Source: Chloroflexota bacterium (lineage in GTDB: Bacteria > Chloroflexota > Anaerolineae > Anaerolineales > Villigracilaceae). From it: a stretch of DNA of 6,371 bases. Each line of letters begins with the position of its first letter. Within the stretch, counting starts at the first letter, position 1. The stretch spans positions 1-6,371 of the forward strand of contig VGOX01000139.1 of the NCBI GenBank assembly GCA_016875755.1, read 5' to 3'. Below the pieces are notes generated by a model. That model was not told the origin of the DNA, made no database searches, and was given only the letters and a program-made list of their open reading frames with translations. The position numbers and the translations under genes were made by a program. Shown piece after piece: positions 1 to 5,999 of this stretch.

Positions 1-2021
1 ACAAAACAGTGCTCGTCGCTTCTCCGCTCGAAGCACTCGACCGGTATCAACAGAACGCACCGACCCTCACCTATTTACTTTTCGCATTTAGCGTACCCAT
101 CCTCAGCCTGATCCTTTCGTTCATCGGCTTGGTCGCAGGTCTGTTCGTTGGTCAGCAGCGCGGCGAGATGGCAATTCTGCGCAGTCGCGGCGCAAGTGCA
201 GCGCAGGTCATTGGCATGTCGCTGATGCAGGGCGTTTTGCTCGGCATTGTGGCACTTGCAGGCGGTATCGGCTTGGGCGTATGGATCACACACTCCATCG
301 GTAAAGCACGCAGCTTCCTAGACTTCAGTGCAGCCGGCGGGTTGCGCGTCAGCATCACACCCGAAGTGCTGGGGTATGGTCTGTTTGGTATTGGCATCAT
401 TTTGCTCATTCAAGTATTACTGCCCACACTCAGCGCCGCAGAAAATACCATCGTCACCTATAAACAGGAGCGCGCGCGTTCCTTCCGCATTCCATGGTGG
501 CAAAAATTTTATATCGATGTCTTCCTGCTCGTCCCCGCTGCTTATGGCTTCTGGCAATTATCGGAACAAAGCAAAAAAGCAATAAGCGGATCGGAGGCTT
601 TGCCCGACCCGTTACAGAATCCGCTTCTATTGCTGGTTCCAGCCTTGGGCATTTTCTCCGTCGCTCTTTTCACGCTCCGGCTTGTTCCACGCTTCATGGC
701 TTTTCTCTCATGGACGCTTCGCACAACCAAAAGCGTTGGCTTGCTCATGGCAGCCCGCTACCTCGAGCGGACTCCTGCCTTTTACAGTGCGCCGCTGGTC
801 TTGCTTGTACTCACATTGGGCTTATCTGCTTTCACCGCCTCACTGGCAAAGACACTGGATAGCCAACTCGACAAACAAATGCGCTACCAAACCGGCGCAG
901 ATATGAATCTCTACGAGTTCGGCACGACCTTCAATGAAGACAGTCCGAACCCGGTCTACAGTTTTAACCCCGTAGACGATCATCTCAGCATTCCCGGTGT
1001 GGAAGCTGCCTCTCGTGTGGGGCGGTTCAACTTCACTGCCATTGGAAAAGCCGGTTCCATTGAAGGCACCTTCCTTGGAATCGACCGATTAACTTTCCCA
1101 GCCGCAGCCTATTGGCAGAGAGATTTCGCCACAGAGCAACTCGGCGTATTAATGAATCAACTCGCCGCTGAACCGACTGGTATTTTGGTGTCGAATGAAT
1201 TGCTCGAAAAACAAAAACTGAAAATTGGCGACAAAATGAAACTTGGCATTGCCACAGGCATTGCCGGTGAATCGATCACGTGGGACGCCACCATTGTCGG
1301 CTCCTTCGACCTCTTCCCCACCTGGTACCCCGACTCTGGCACGATGGTCGTAGGCAATCTCGAAGAATTGTTCCTGCGAGCAGGCAATGAGTATCCGCAT
1401 GAAGTCTGGCTAGCCACTTCGCGTGATGCCGACCCCGAAGCTATTACTTATGCCGTGCGCGGCTACAGCATTTTGCTAGACCAGCAAGCCGACCAGGCCA
1501 AGTTGAACCCAAATGGGCTAAACACCATCGTACGTGAGTGGTCGTCGGCTGAGTTGAATATCCGCGCCGAACAGCGTCGACCTGAACGGCAAGGCTTGTT
1601 TGGTCTGCTTTCAGTGGGTTTCGTCGCTTCGGCATTGCTCACTGTGCTGGGATTTTTGCTCTACGCGCTCTTCTCCTTCCGTCGCCGCTTCATCGAGATG
1701 GGCATGTTGCGCGCCATTGGCTTATCCATTGGGCAGATGAAATCCCTGCTGGCGGCAGAACTGGCATTTTTGGTCTTACTCGGCATCGGCGTTGGGACGT
1801 TGCTTGGCGTGTTCGCCAGCCGCCTCTTTGTGCCTTTCCTGCAAATTGGCGCCAGCGCACAGTCGCAGTACCCGCCCTTCCAAATTGAAATTGCATGGCT
1901 CTCCATTATTCAGATCTACATTCTGTTCGCTGCGTTGTTCTTCGTCGCGCTGTATGCCCTCTCGGCATTGCTCACCCGCATGAAGATATTCCAGGCGATC
2001 AAGTTGGGAGAGACGACATGA
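1..2021 (+). CDS. FtsX/MacB-type ABC transporter permease, 3' part (5' end outside window)
   Basis: This is the membrane subunit of a mechanotransmission-type ABC system. The frame is open to the left edge (first full codon at 3), so the GTG at 9 is internal. Residues are counted from that GTG. The fragment starts at the end of a first FtsX domain: membrane segment about 21-47, the cytosolic coupling stretch R51-GEMAILRSRGAS, then segments near 66-95 and 118-142. Further hydrophobic segments lie near 167-184, 204-226 and 258-280. A soluble extracytoplasmic domain of the MacB_PCD kind follows at about 281-525. A second FtsX domain closes the protein, with segments near 529-556, 581-607 and 630-657 and the matching coupling stretch E563-MGMLRAIGLS. 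This makes it a duplicated permease, and the missing 5' part should hold another membrane segment and extracytoplasmic domain. The stop overlaps ATG 2018-2020 as ATGA. Family is well supported. The substrate (lipid, lipoprotein, peptide or none) cannot be told. Confidence 0.9.
   Translation, partial: KTVLVASPLEALDRYQQNAPTLTYLLFAFSVPILSLILSFIGLVAGLFVGQQRGEMAILRSRGASAAQVIGMSLMQGVLLGIVALAGGIGLGVWITHSIGKARSFLDFSAAGGLRVSITPEVLGYGLFGIGIILLIQVLLPTLSAAENTIVTYKQERARSFRIPWWQKFYIDVFLLVPAAYGFWQLSEQSKKAISGSEALPDPLQNPLLLLVPALGIFSVALFTLRLVPRFMAFLSWTLRTTKSVGLLMAARYLERTPAFYSAPLVLLVLTLGLSAFTASLAKTLDSQLDKQMRYQTGADMNLYEFGTTFNEDSPNPVYSFNPVDDHLSIPGVEAASRVGRFNFTAIGKAGSIEGTFLGIDRLTFPAAAYWQRDFATEQLGVLMNQLAAEPTGILVSNELLEKQKLKIGDKMKLGIATGIAGESITWDATIVGSFDLFPTWYPDSGTMVVGNLEELFLRAGNEYPHEVWLATSRDADPEAITYAVRGYSILLDQQADQAKLNPNGLNTIVREWSSAELNIRAEQRRPERQGLFGLLSVGFVASALLTVLGFLLYALFSFRRRFIEMGMLRAIGLSIGQMKSLLAAELAFLVLLGIGVGTLLGVFASRLFVPFLQIGASAQSQYPPFQIEIAWLSIIQIYILFAALFFVALYALSALLTRMKIFQAIKLGETT
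2006..2012 (+). promoter_or_regulatory. Shine-Dalgarno-like site before ATG 2018, inside the permease 3' end
   Basis: GGGAGAG lies within the last permease codons, with GGAG about 7 nt before the ATG at 2018. That ATG overlaps the permease stop as ATGA. The true ATPase start at 2134 has no comparable purine-rich site just upstream, so this is the only good ribosome binding site at this junction. It probably served the ATPase before the repeat entered, and may now serve the 39-codon frame. Confidence 0.55.
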
Positions 2022-2137
2022 TTCGTCATTGCGAGGAGGGTGCTCTTCCCGACGAAGCAATCCCATGTTTTGAGCGAAAGATTGCTTCGGGCAAAGATCA
2101 AGTGCGCCCTCGCAATGACGTGAAACATACCTTATGA
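2018..2137 (+). other. 39-codon open frame through the repeat, possible translational-coupling ORF
   Basis: An open frame runs from ATG 2018 to TGA 2135-2137 and encodes 39 residues, beginning MIRHCEEGAL and ending NDVKHTL. It has a good Shine-Dalgarno site about 7 nt upstream. Its start overlaps the permease stop by ATGA, and its stop overlaps the ATPase 1 start by ATGA. Almost all of it is the palindromic repeat, so the peptide itself is unlikely to have a conserved function. The visible logic is that a ribosome ending the permease could restart here, cross the repeat and restart again at the ATPase. A chance open frame of this length is quite possible, so it is given as a candidate, not as an established gene. 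Confidence 0.35.
2024..2120. repeat. Palindromic dispersed repeat (MITE/REP-like), CGTCATTGCGAGG family
   Basis: The outer arms CGTCATTGCGAGG (2024-2036) and CCTCGCAATGACG (2108-2120) are perfect 13-bp reverse complements. The inner arms CGAAGCAATC (2053-2062) and GATTGCTTCG (2080-2089) are perfect 10-bp reverse complements around a 17-nt loop. The material between inner and outer arms (16 and 18 nt) pairs poorly, so the transcript would fold as a two-part hairpin with an internal loop. From memory, repeats with these cores occur in many copies in unrelated bacteria. No transposase is present, so if mobile it must be moved in trans. It fills nearly the whole gap between permease and ATPase 1. 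Confidence 0.85.
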
Positions 2138-3147
2138 ACACACAACCTCTCATTCAATGTGAAAACCTCGTAAAGATCTACCAACTCAACCAGCAGGGCG
2201 GCGAAGCGGTTGAGGTGCAAGCCTTGCAAGGCTTAGACGTCTCTGTACGCGAAGGCGAGATGATCGGCGTGGTCGGCGCCAGCGGCAGCGGAAAATCGAC
2301 TCTGCTAAACGTGCTCGGCGGTTTGGACCGTCCCACCGGCGGACGGGCACACGTCGGCAAACAAAACCTTGGCAGCCTGAGCGAACGCGCCCTCGATGAA
2401 TATCGCCGCGATAAGGTTGGCTTCATCTGGCAGCATGGTGCACGCAATCTCATTCCGTATCTTACAGCGGCGGAGAATGTTGAACTGCCGCTTACGCTGT
2501 CGGGGCAGGTTGGCGCATCTACTCGTGCCCGTGCGTTGGAATTGCTTGAGCTTGTAAAACTCCAGGAACGCATGGGGCACAAGCTTGAAGAACTCTCCGG
2601 CGGCGAACAGCAGCGCGTGGCAATTGCTATTGCACTCGCGAACAGCCCCATGCTCTTACTTGCGGATGAACCCACCGGTGAGTTGGATTCATCCACTGCG
2701 CAGACGATCTATGATCTGCTACGCGACTTGAACAAACGCCTAGGACTCACGATGGTGATCGTTTCACACGATCCCGGCATTGCCAAACACGTCGACCGGG
2801 TGGTTGCCGTGCGAGACGGAAAACTGGCAAGTGAAACCGTCCGCGTGCAAAAAGCAGATAGCGATGAACATCATCTCGTGGAGATGGCCGTGCTGGACTC
2901 AGCCGGTCGCTTGCAAATTCCGCGTGAATATCTTGAAGAATTCGACATCAAACGCCGTGTCATCATCGAAACAACTGCCGAGGGTATTCTCATCCGCAAA
3001 CCGGAGGGCGATGCTCAAAGTGTTGATCACAGCTCAATGGTCAGCGAACAGGCAGAAATAGAGAGTGAAGCGGTGCAAGGTCCATCGAAGTTGAATCAGG
3101 CATGGAGCCGCATCCGCGCTGAGATCAGAAAGAGGCTGGGGCGATGA
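2134..3147 (+). CDS. ABC transporter ATP-binding protein (MacB/LolD type) with C-terminal AbrB-like segment
   Basis: This cytosolic ATPase is 337 residues long, about 100 more than a plain MacB/LolD-type nucleotide-binding subunit. Seen in order: aromatic A-loop candidate Y16, Walker A GASGSGKST (48-56), Q-loop Q100 in GFIWQ, signature LSGGEQQR (154-161), Walker B MLLLADE (173-179) with catalytic E179, D-loop ELDS (183-186), and H-loop H212 in VSHD. All key residues are present, so it should hydrolyse ATP. Residues about 249-292 then read like a SpoVT-AbrB swapped-hairpin domain (LDSAGRLQIPREYL, followed by a short strand-rich stretch ending ILIRKP). An acidic linker and a basic amphipathic helix (about 319-337) end the protein. 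The start at 2134 fits the family N-terminus but lacks a clear Shine-Dalgarno site and overlaps a 39-codon frame by ATGA. The gene overlaps the next one by ATGA. It is the likely partner of the upstream permease. Confidence 0.95.
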   Translation: MNTQPLIQCENLVKIYQLNQQGGEAVEVQALQGLDVSVREGEMIGVVGASGSGKSTLLNVLGGLDRPTGGRAHVGKQNLGSLSERALDEYRRDKVGFIWQHGARNLIPYLTAAENVELPLTLSGQVGASTRARALELLELVKLQERMGHKLEELSGGEQQRVAIAIALANSPMLLLADEPTGELDSSTAQTIYDLLRDLNKRLGLTMVIVSHDPGIAKHVDRVVAVRDGKLASETVRVQKADSDEHHLVEMAVLDSAGRLQIPREYLEEFDIKRRVIIETTAEGILIRKPEGDAQSVDHSSMVSEQAEIESEAVQGPSKLNQAWSRIRAEIRKRLGR

Positions 3148-3845
3148 GTTCCGTCATTGAAACGAAAGATCTGTGGCGTGTGTATCCTTCGAAGAATCAC
3201 GCCGAGGGCATTCCTGCTTTGCGCGGAATTAATTTGCAAGTGGAGACCGGCACGTTCGTGACTCTGAAAGGACGTTCGGGCAGCGGCAAGACGACGCTGT
3301 TAAATTGCCTGGCTGGGTTGGATAAACCCACCTCAGGCACGGTAAATGTCTTGGGGCACGACCTGATGGATATGAGTGACGATGCGCTGACGGCGTGGCG
3401 GCGCGATGATATCGGGTTGGTCTTTCAGTCATTTGGATTGCTGCCAACTCTTTCGGCATACGAAAACATAGAACTGCTTTTGCGCATCAAAGGGGATGAG
3501 TATGAAGCGCGGCATAAACGCGCCTTGGAATGTTTGGAGATCGTCGGCTTGGGTAAATGGAAAGACCATCGCCCTTATGAAATGTCTGGCGGGCAGCAAC
3601 AGCGTGTGGCAATTGCACGCGCACTGGCAAACCATGCCAAATTGATCCTTGCCGATGAACCCACCGGCGAACTGGACAGCAAGACCACACACGAATTATT
3701 GAAGTTCTTCCGTGAGTTGGTGGAAGAACATAAGATCACCATGCTCATGGTCTCGCACGACCCGCTGGTGGATGAGTATGTGCATGAAGTGTTGGAATTG
3801 CGGGATGGGATGATATTGGTTGATGGTCAAAAGTCAAAGGTCTGA
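3144..3845 (+). CDS. ABC transporter ATP-binding protein (MacB/LolD type)
   Basis: This is a second cytosolic ATPase of 233 residues, the usual length for the MacB/LolD/FtsE group, without the extra C-terminal domain of its neighbour. Visible motifs: Y14 as A-loop candidate, Walker A GRSGSGKTT (43-51), Q95 in GLVFQ, signature MSGGQQQR (147-154), Walker B LILADE (167-172) with E172, D-loop ELDS (176-179), and H205 in VSHD. It should be active. The start overlaps the previous stop as ATGA, and AAAGAGG (3129-3135) sits 8 nt upstream, so the start is well supported. The two ATPases differ clearly in sequence, and with one permease that has two FtsX halves they most simply form a heterodimer, one under each half. 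Homodimers feeding separate permeases cannot be excluded, since a second permease may lie outside the window. Confidence 0.95.
   Translation: MSSVIETKDLWRVYPSKNHAEGIPALRGINLQVETGTFVTLKGRSGSGKTTLLNCLAGLDKPTSGTVNVLGHDLMDMSDDALTAWRRDDIGLVFQSFGLLPTLSAYENIELLLRIKGDEYEARHKRALECLEIVGLGKWKDHRPYEMSGGQQQRVAIARALANHAKLILADEPTGELDSKTTHELLKFFRELVEEHKITMLMVSHDPLVDEYVHEVLELRDGMILVDGQKSKV
3836..3840 (+). promoter_or_regulatory. Ribosome binding site of the GH3 gene, inside the end of ATPase 2
   Basis: AAAGG lies 8 nt before ATG 3849, within the last codons of ATPase 2. This favours ATG 3849 over the TTG at 3846 as the GH3 start, and indicates that the GH3 gene is translated from the same message as the ABC genes. 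Confidence 0.6.
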
Positions 3846-3848
3846 TTG

Positions 3849-5840
3849 ATGTGTAAATTCTTTTCTTTCTTCCCTTCGACCCTGCTCAGGGCAGGCTTTC
3901 TTTTTTCTTTGATTCTCGCCGCATGCAGCGGGTCTACAGCCACGCCTATCGTTGAGGATATTGCACCGATTGCTACTGAAGATACTTCTCCCGTCCTATA
4001 CACGGATCCAGGTCAGCCTATTGACGTGCGGGTGGAAGACCTGCTAAAACGCATGATCCTCGAAGAGAAGATCGGGCAGATGACGCAGGTAGAAAAGGGC
4101 AGCATCAAAGCCGGTGATATTACCACCTATGCAATCGGCTCCATCTTAAGTGGAGGCGGCGGCTCGCCTGCCAAGAACACTCCGCAAGAATGGTATGCCA
4201 TGGTGGAAGGCTATCAAGAAGAAGCCCTGGCAACTCGGCTGGAGATACCCCTCATTTACGGTGTAGATGCGATACATGGGCATGGCAACCTGCAAAACGC
4301 AACCATCTTCCCGCATAATATTGGGCTGGGCGCAGCGAACAACCCAGAATTGGTAGACGCCATTGGACGCGCTACTGCCGAAGAAATGCTTGCAAGCGGT
4401 ATTCCGTGGAATTTCTCGCCGGTGATCGCGGTGGTGCAAGATGTGCGTTGGGGGCGCACATATGAAGGTTTTGGTGAAGAGACGGCTTTGGTCACATCTT
4501 TGGGGACGGCTTATCTCGAAGGCATGCAAACCATTCAAGAGGGCGACCTTGTTTCTGAAGGTCAGACCATTTTTGCACTTGCAACACCCAAGCATTACAT
4601 CGGCGACGGTGCTACTATCTGGGACTCTTCAAGCACCGGAGATTACAAACTCGATCAGGGCAATATACAAGTGCCCGAGAATATTCTACGTGAAAGATAT
4701 CTTCCACCCTATATCAGCGCGGTCGATGCCGGCGCGCTTAACGTAATGGCATCGTTCAGCAGTTGGAAAGGTTTGAAGATGCACGCGCAGGAATATCTGC
4801 TCAACGACGTGCTCAAAGTGGAACTCGGCTTCAACGGTTTCATTGTCTCCGATTGGCAGGCAATGGATCAAATCTACCCAGACGATTACTACGCCTCCAT
4901 TGTCACTTCCGTCAACGCGGGTGTAGACATGAACATGGTCCCATATGATTACGTCACTTTTATTGAGACCATGAAAAAAGCGGTGGATAACGGCGACATT
5001 TCAGAGGAACGCATCGACGAAGCCGTGCGCCGGATTTTACGCGTCAAATTCAGCTTGGGCTTGTTCGAACGCCCCATGCCTGATCCTTCGCTGCAAGCGA
5101 CGATCCGCTCACAGGAGCATTTGGAATTGGCGCGTCAAGCGGTGCGTGAGTCTCTGGTATTGCTCAAGAATGAAAAGGATGTATTGCCGCTCAGCAAAGA
5201 AACGCCGGTCATCTTCGTGGCAGGTCAGGGAGCAAATGACCTCGGCTTACAATCAGGCGGCTGGACGCTCGAATGGCAGGGCAAAGTTGGTAATCACAAT
5301 GAAGGCACCACCATTATCAGCGCCATCCGCGCAGCGGTCAGCGAATCAGCCCGGGTGGAATATAACAGTGACGGCAATTTCAGCGAATTCACCGACGATG
5401 CCGGCAATCCACTGGTGGCAGACGTGACCGTGGTTGTCCTTGCGGAAAATCCCTATGCCGAAGGCGTGGGTGATGCTGCCGACATTTCGCTCACAAATGC
5501 CGAAGTGAAATTATTGAACGAAGCAAGAAAACAAAGTAAAGCCGTGGTGGTCATTTTGCTAACGGGTCGCCCGCGTATCATCACGGACGAACTTCCACTA
5601 GCTGAGGCTTGGGTAGCGGCTTGGCTTCCAGGCACCGAAGGAAGCGGAATTGCCGATGTGTTATTCAATGATTTTCCGTTCACCGGAAAGCTATCGTATT
5701 CCTGGCCCCGCACACACGAACAATTGCCCATCAATATCTATAACTCACAAGATAAAACCGGCTGCGACGCCCCACTCTTCCCGTTCGGATATGGATTGGA
5801 ATATGGTGAAAGCGTGCCTGAGATTTTGGAATGTAAATAA
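3849..5840 (+). CDS. Family 3 glycoside hydrolase, lipoprotein exo-beta-glucanase/beta-glucosidase
   Basis: The protein has 663 residues and should remove terminal glucose from beta-glucan oligosaccharides outside the cytoplasmic membrane. It starts with a signal peptide ending in lipobox LAAC, so C26 should be lipidated. Residues about 50-405 form the GH3 barrel: GVDAIHGH (138-145), ATIFPHNIGLG (151-161), DVRWGR (198-203), KHY (248-250), and the nucleophile D335 in FIVSDW (331-336). Residues about 425-650 form the second domain: GGWTLEWQG (470-478), and AENPYAE (532-538), where E538 is the likely acid/base by comparison with the plant and bacterial ExoI/ExoP group (E533 the alternative). These motifs place it with exo-1,3/1,4-beta-glucanases more than with short-chain aryl-beta-glucosidases. 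The exact linkage preference is not readable. It lies 3 nt after ATPase 2, with its ribosome site inside that gene. The signal peptide N-region overlaps a repeat-like block. Confidence 0.95.
   Translation: MCKFFSFFPSTLLRAGFLFSLILAACSGSTATPIVEDIAPIATEDTSPVLYTDPGQPIDVRVEDLLKRMILEEKIGQMTQVEKGSIKAGDITTYAIGSILSGGGGSPAKNTPQEWYAMVEGYQEEALATRLEIPLIYGVDAIHGHGNLQNATIFPHNIGLGAANNPELVDAIGRATAEEMLASGIPWNFSPVIAVVQDVRWGRTYEGFGEETALVTSLGTAYLEGMQTIQEGDLVSEGQTIFALATPKHYIGDGATIWDSSSTGDYKLDQGNIQVPENILRERYLPPYISAVDAGALNVMASFSSWKGLKMHAQEYLLNDVLKVELGFNGFIVSDWQAMDQIYPDDYYASIVTSVNAGVDMNMVPYDYVTFIETMKKAVDNGDISEERIDEAVRRILRVKFSLGLFERPMPDPSLQATIRSQEHLELARQAVRESLVLLKNEKDVLPLSKETPVIFVAGQGANDLGLQSGGWTLEWQGKVGNHNEGTTIISAIRAAVSESARVEYNSDGNFSEFTDDAGNPLVADVTVVVLAENPYAEGVGDAADISLTNAEVKLLNEARKQSKAVVVILLTGRPRIITDELPLAEAWVAAWLPGTEGSGIADVLFNDFPFTGKLSYSWPRTHEQLPINIYNSQDKTGCDAPLFPFGYGLEYGESVPEILECK
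3872..3896. repeat. Repeat-like block inside the GH3 signal-peptide coding region
   Basis: The block starts CCCTTCGAC and contains the short palindrome CCCTG-CT-CAGGG (3880-3891), then CAGGC. From memory, CCCTTCGAC...CTCAGGGC sequences are among the commonest dispersed repeats in Chloroflexota and other bacterial genomes. Here the block is read in frame as residues 8-16 (FPSTLLRAG) of the GH3 precursor. Only one copy is in the window, so the repeat status rests on recognition. Confidence 0.45.
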
Positions 5841-5846
5841 TCATGT

Positions 5847-5902
5847 AGGGGCGACCCGTCAGGGTTTTTTTTTGATGCCAAACGATAAGAAAGGGTCGCC
5901 CT
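5847..5902. repeat. Interrupted palindromic repeat, GGGCGACCC / GGGTCGCCC arms
   Basis: GGGCGACCC (5849-5857) and GGGTCGCCC (5893-5901) are perfect 9-bp reverse complements separated by 35 nt that contain a run of nine T. The left arm with its flank (GTAGGGGCGACCCG) resembles a dispersed repeat that I recall from many bacterial genomes. It begins 6-7 nt after the GH3 stop codon. The long loop suggests a repeat altered by insertion or slippage. Confidence 0.6.
5854..5873 (+). terminator. Weak intrinsic-terminator candidate after the GH3 gene
   Basis: ACCC (5854-5857) can pair with GGGT (5862-5865) around the loop GTCA, and the run of nine T (5865-5873) starts at the last paired base. The stem is only 4 bp, so it may end few transcripts. 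It lies 14 nt past the GH3 stop, where the end of the ABC-GH3 operon would be expected. Confidence 0.4.
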
Positions 5903-5927
5903 TTGCAAAAAGTGAGTAAATAATTAT

Positions 5928-5976
5928 CGGTGGTCGAGTAGCGCGGATGCTCTTTCCGCGCGTATCGAGACCACCG
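5928..5976. repeat. Palindromic repeat/hairpin in the GH94 leader
   Basis: The outer arms CGGTGGTC (5928-5935) and GACCACCG (5969-5976) and the inner arms GCGCGGA (5941-5947) and TCCGCGC (5955-5961) are each perfect reverse complements. An unpaired bulge (GAGTA against GTATCGA) separates the arms, and the loop TGCTCTT is 7 nt. The layout, with GTCGAGTAGCGC on one side and CGTATCGAGACC on the other, matches from memory a very common repeat of actinobacterial and other genomes. It ends 23 nt before the GH94 start, so it would fold in the leader if transcription begins upstream. There is no T-run after it, so it is not a typical terminator. Confidence 0.8.
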
Positions 5977-5987
5977 CGAATCAGAAA

Positions 5988-5994
5988 AAGGAAA
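5988..5994 (+). promoter_or_regulatory. Ribosome binding site of the GH94 gene
   Basis: AAGGAAA, with GGA (5990-5992) 7 nt before ATG 6000. It lies just past the leader hairpin, unpaired by it, and fixes the start of the phosphorylase. Confidence 0.7.
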
Positions 5995-5999
5995 TCATT

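Noticed and set aside
9..11. GTG at position 9 as the permease start
   Set aside because: The frame is open to the left edge, and the protein begins in the middle of an FtsX domain, so the true start lies upstream of the window.
1776..2153. 125-codon open frame on the minus strand across the permease end and the repeat
   Set aside because: It is antisense to the well-supported permease and repeat. The repeat commonly creates such chance frames, and nothing in it resembles a known protein.
2178..2696. 172-codon open frame on the minus strand
   Set aside because: It lies wholly inside ATPase 1 opposite its conserved motifs, has low-complexity Ser/Pro-rich content and no recognisable domain.
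3846..3848. TTG as the GH3 start codon
   Set aside because: The adjacent ATG at 3849 is a stronger start with an 8-nt spacing to AAAGG, and adds a normal lipoprotein signal peptide.
4146..4595. 149-codon open frame on the minus strand
   Set aside because: It lies opposite the conserved GH3 barrel motifs, and the protein shows no recognisable pattern.
5898..5930. AT-rich stretch (TAAATAATTAT) as a promoter for the GH94 gene
   Set aside because: A -10-like TAATTA is present, but no -35-like element stands at a fitting distance (TTGCAA gives only 12 nt), so no promoter is called.
5928..5976. Leader palindrome as an intrinsic terminator or riboswitch
   Set aside because: No T-run follows the hairpin, and no known riboswitch core is visible. 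The repeat explanation fits better.
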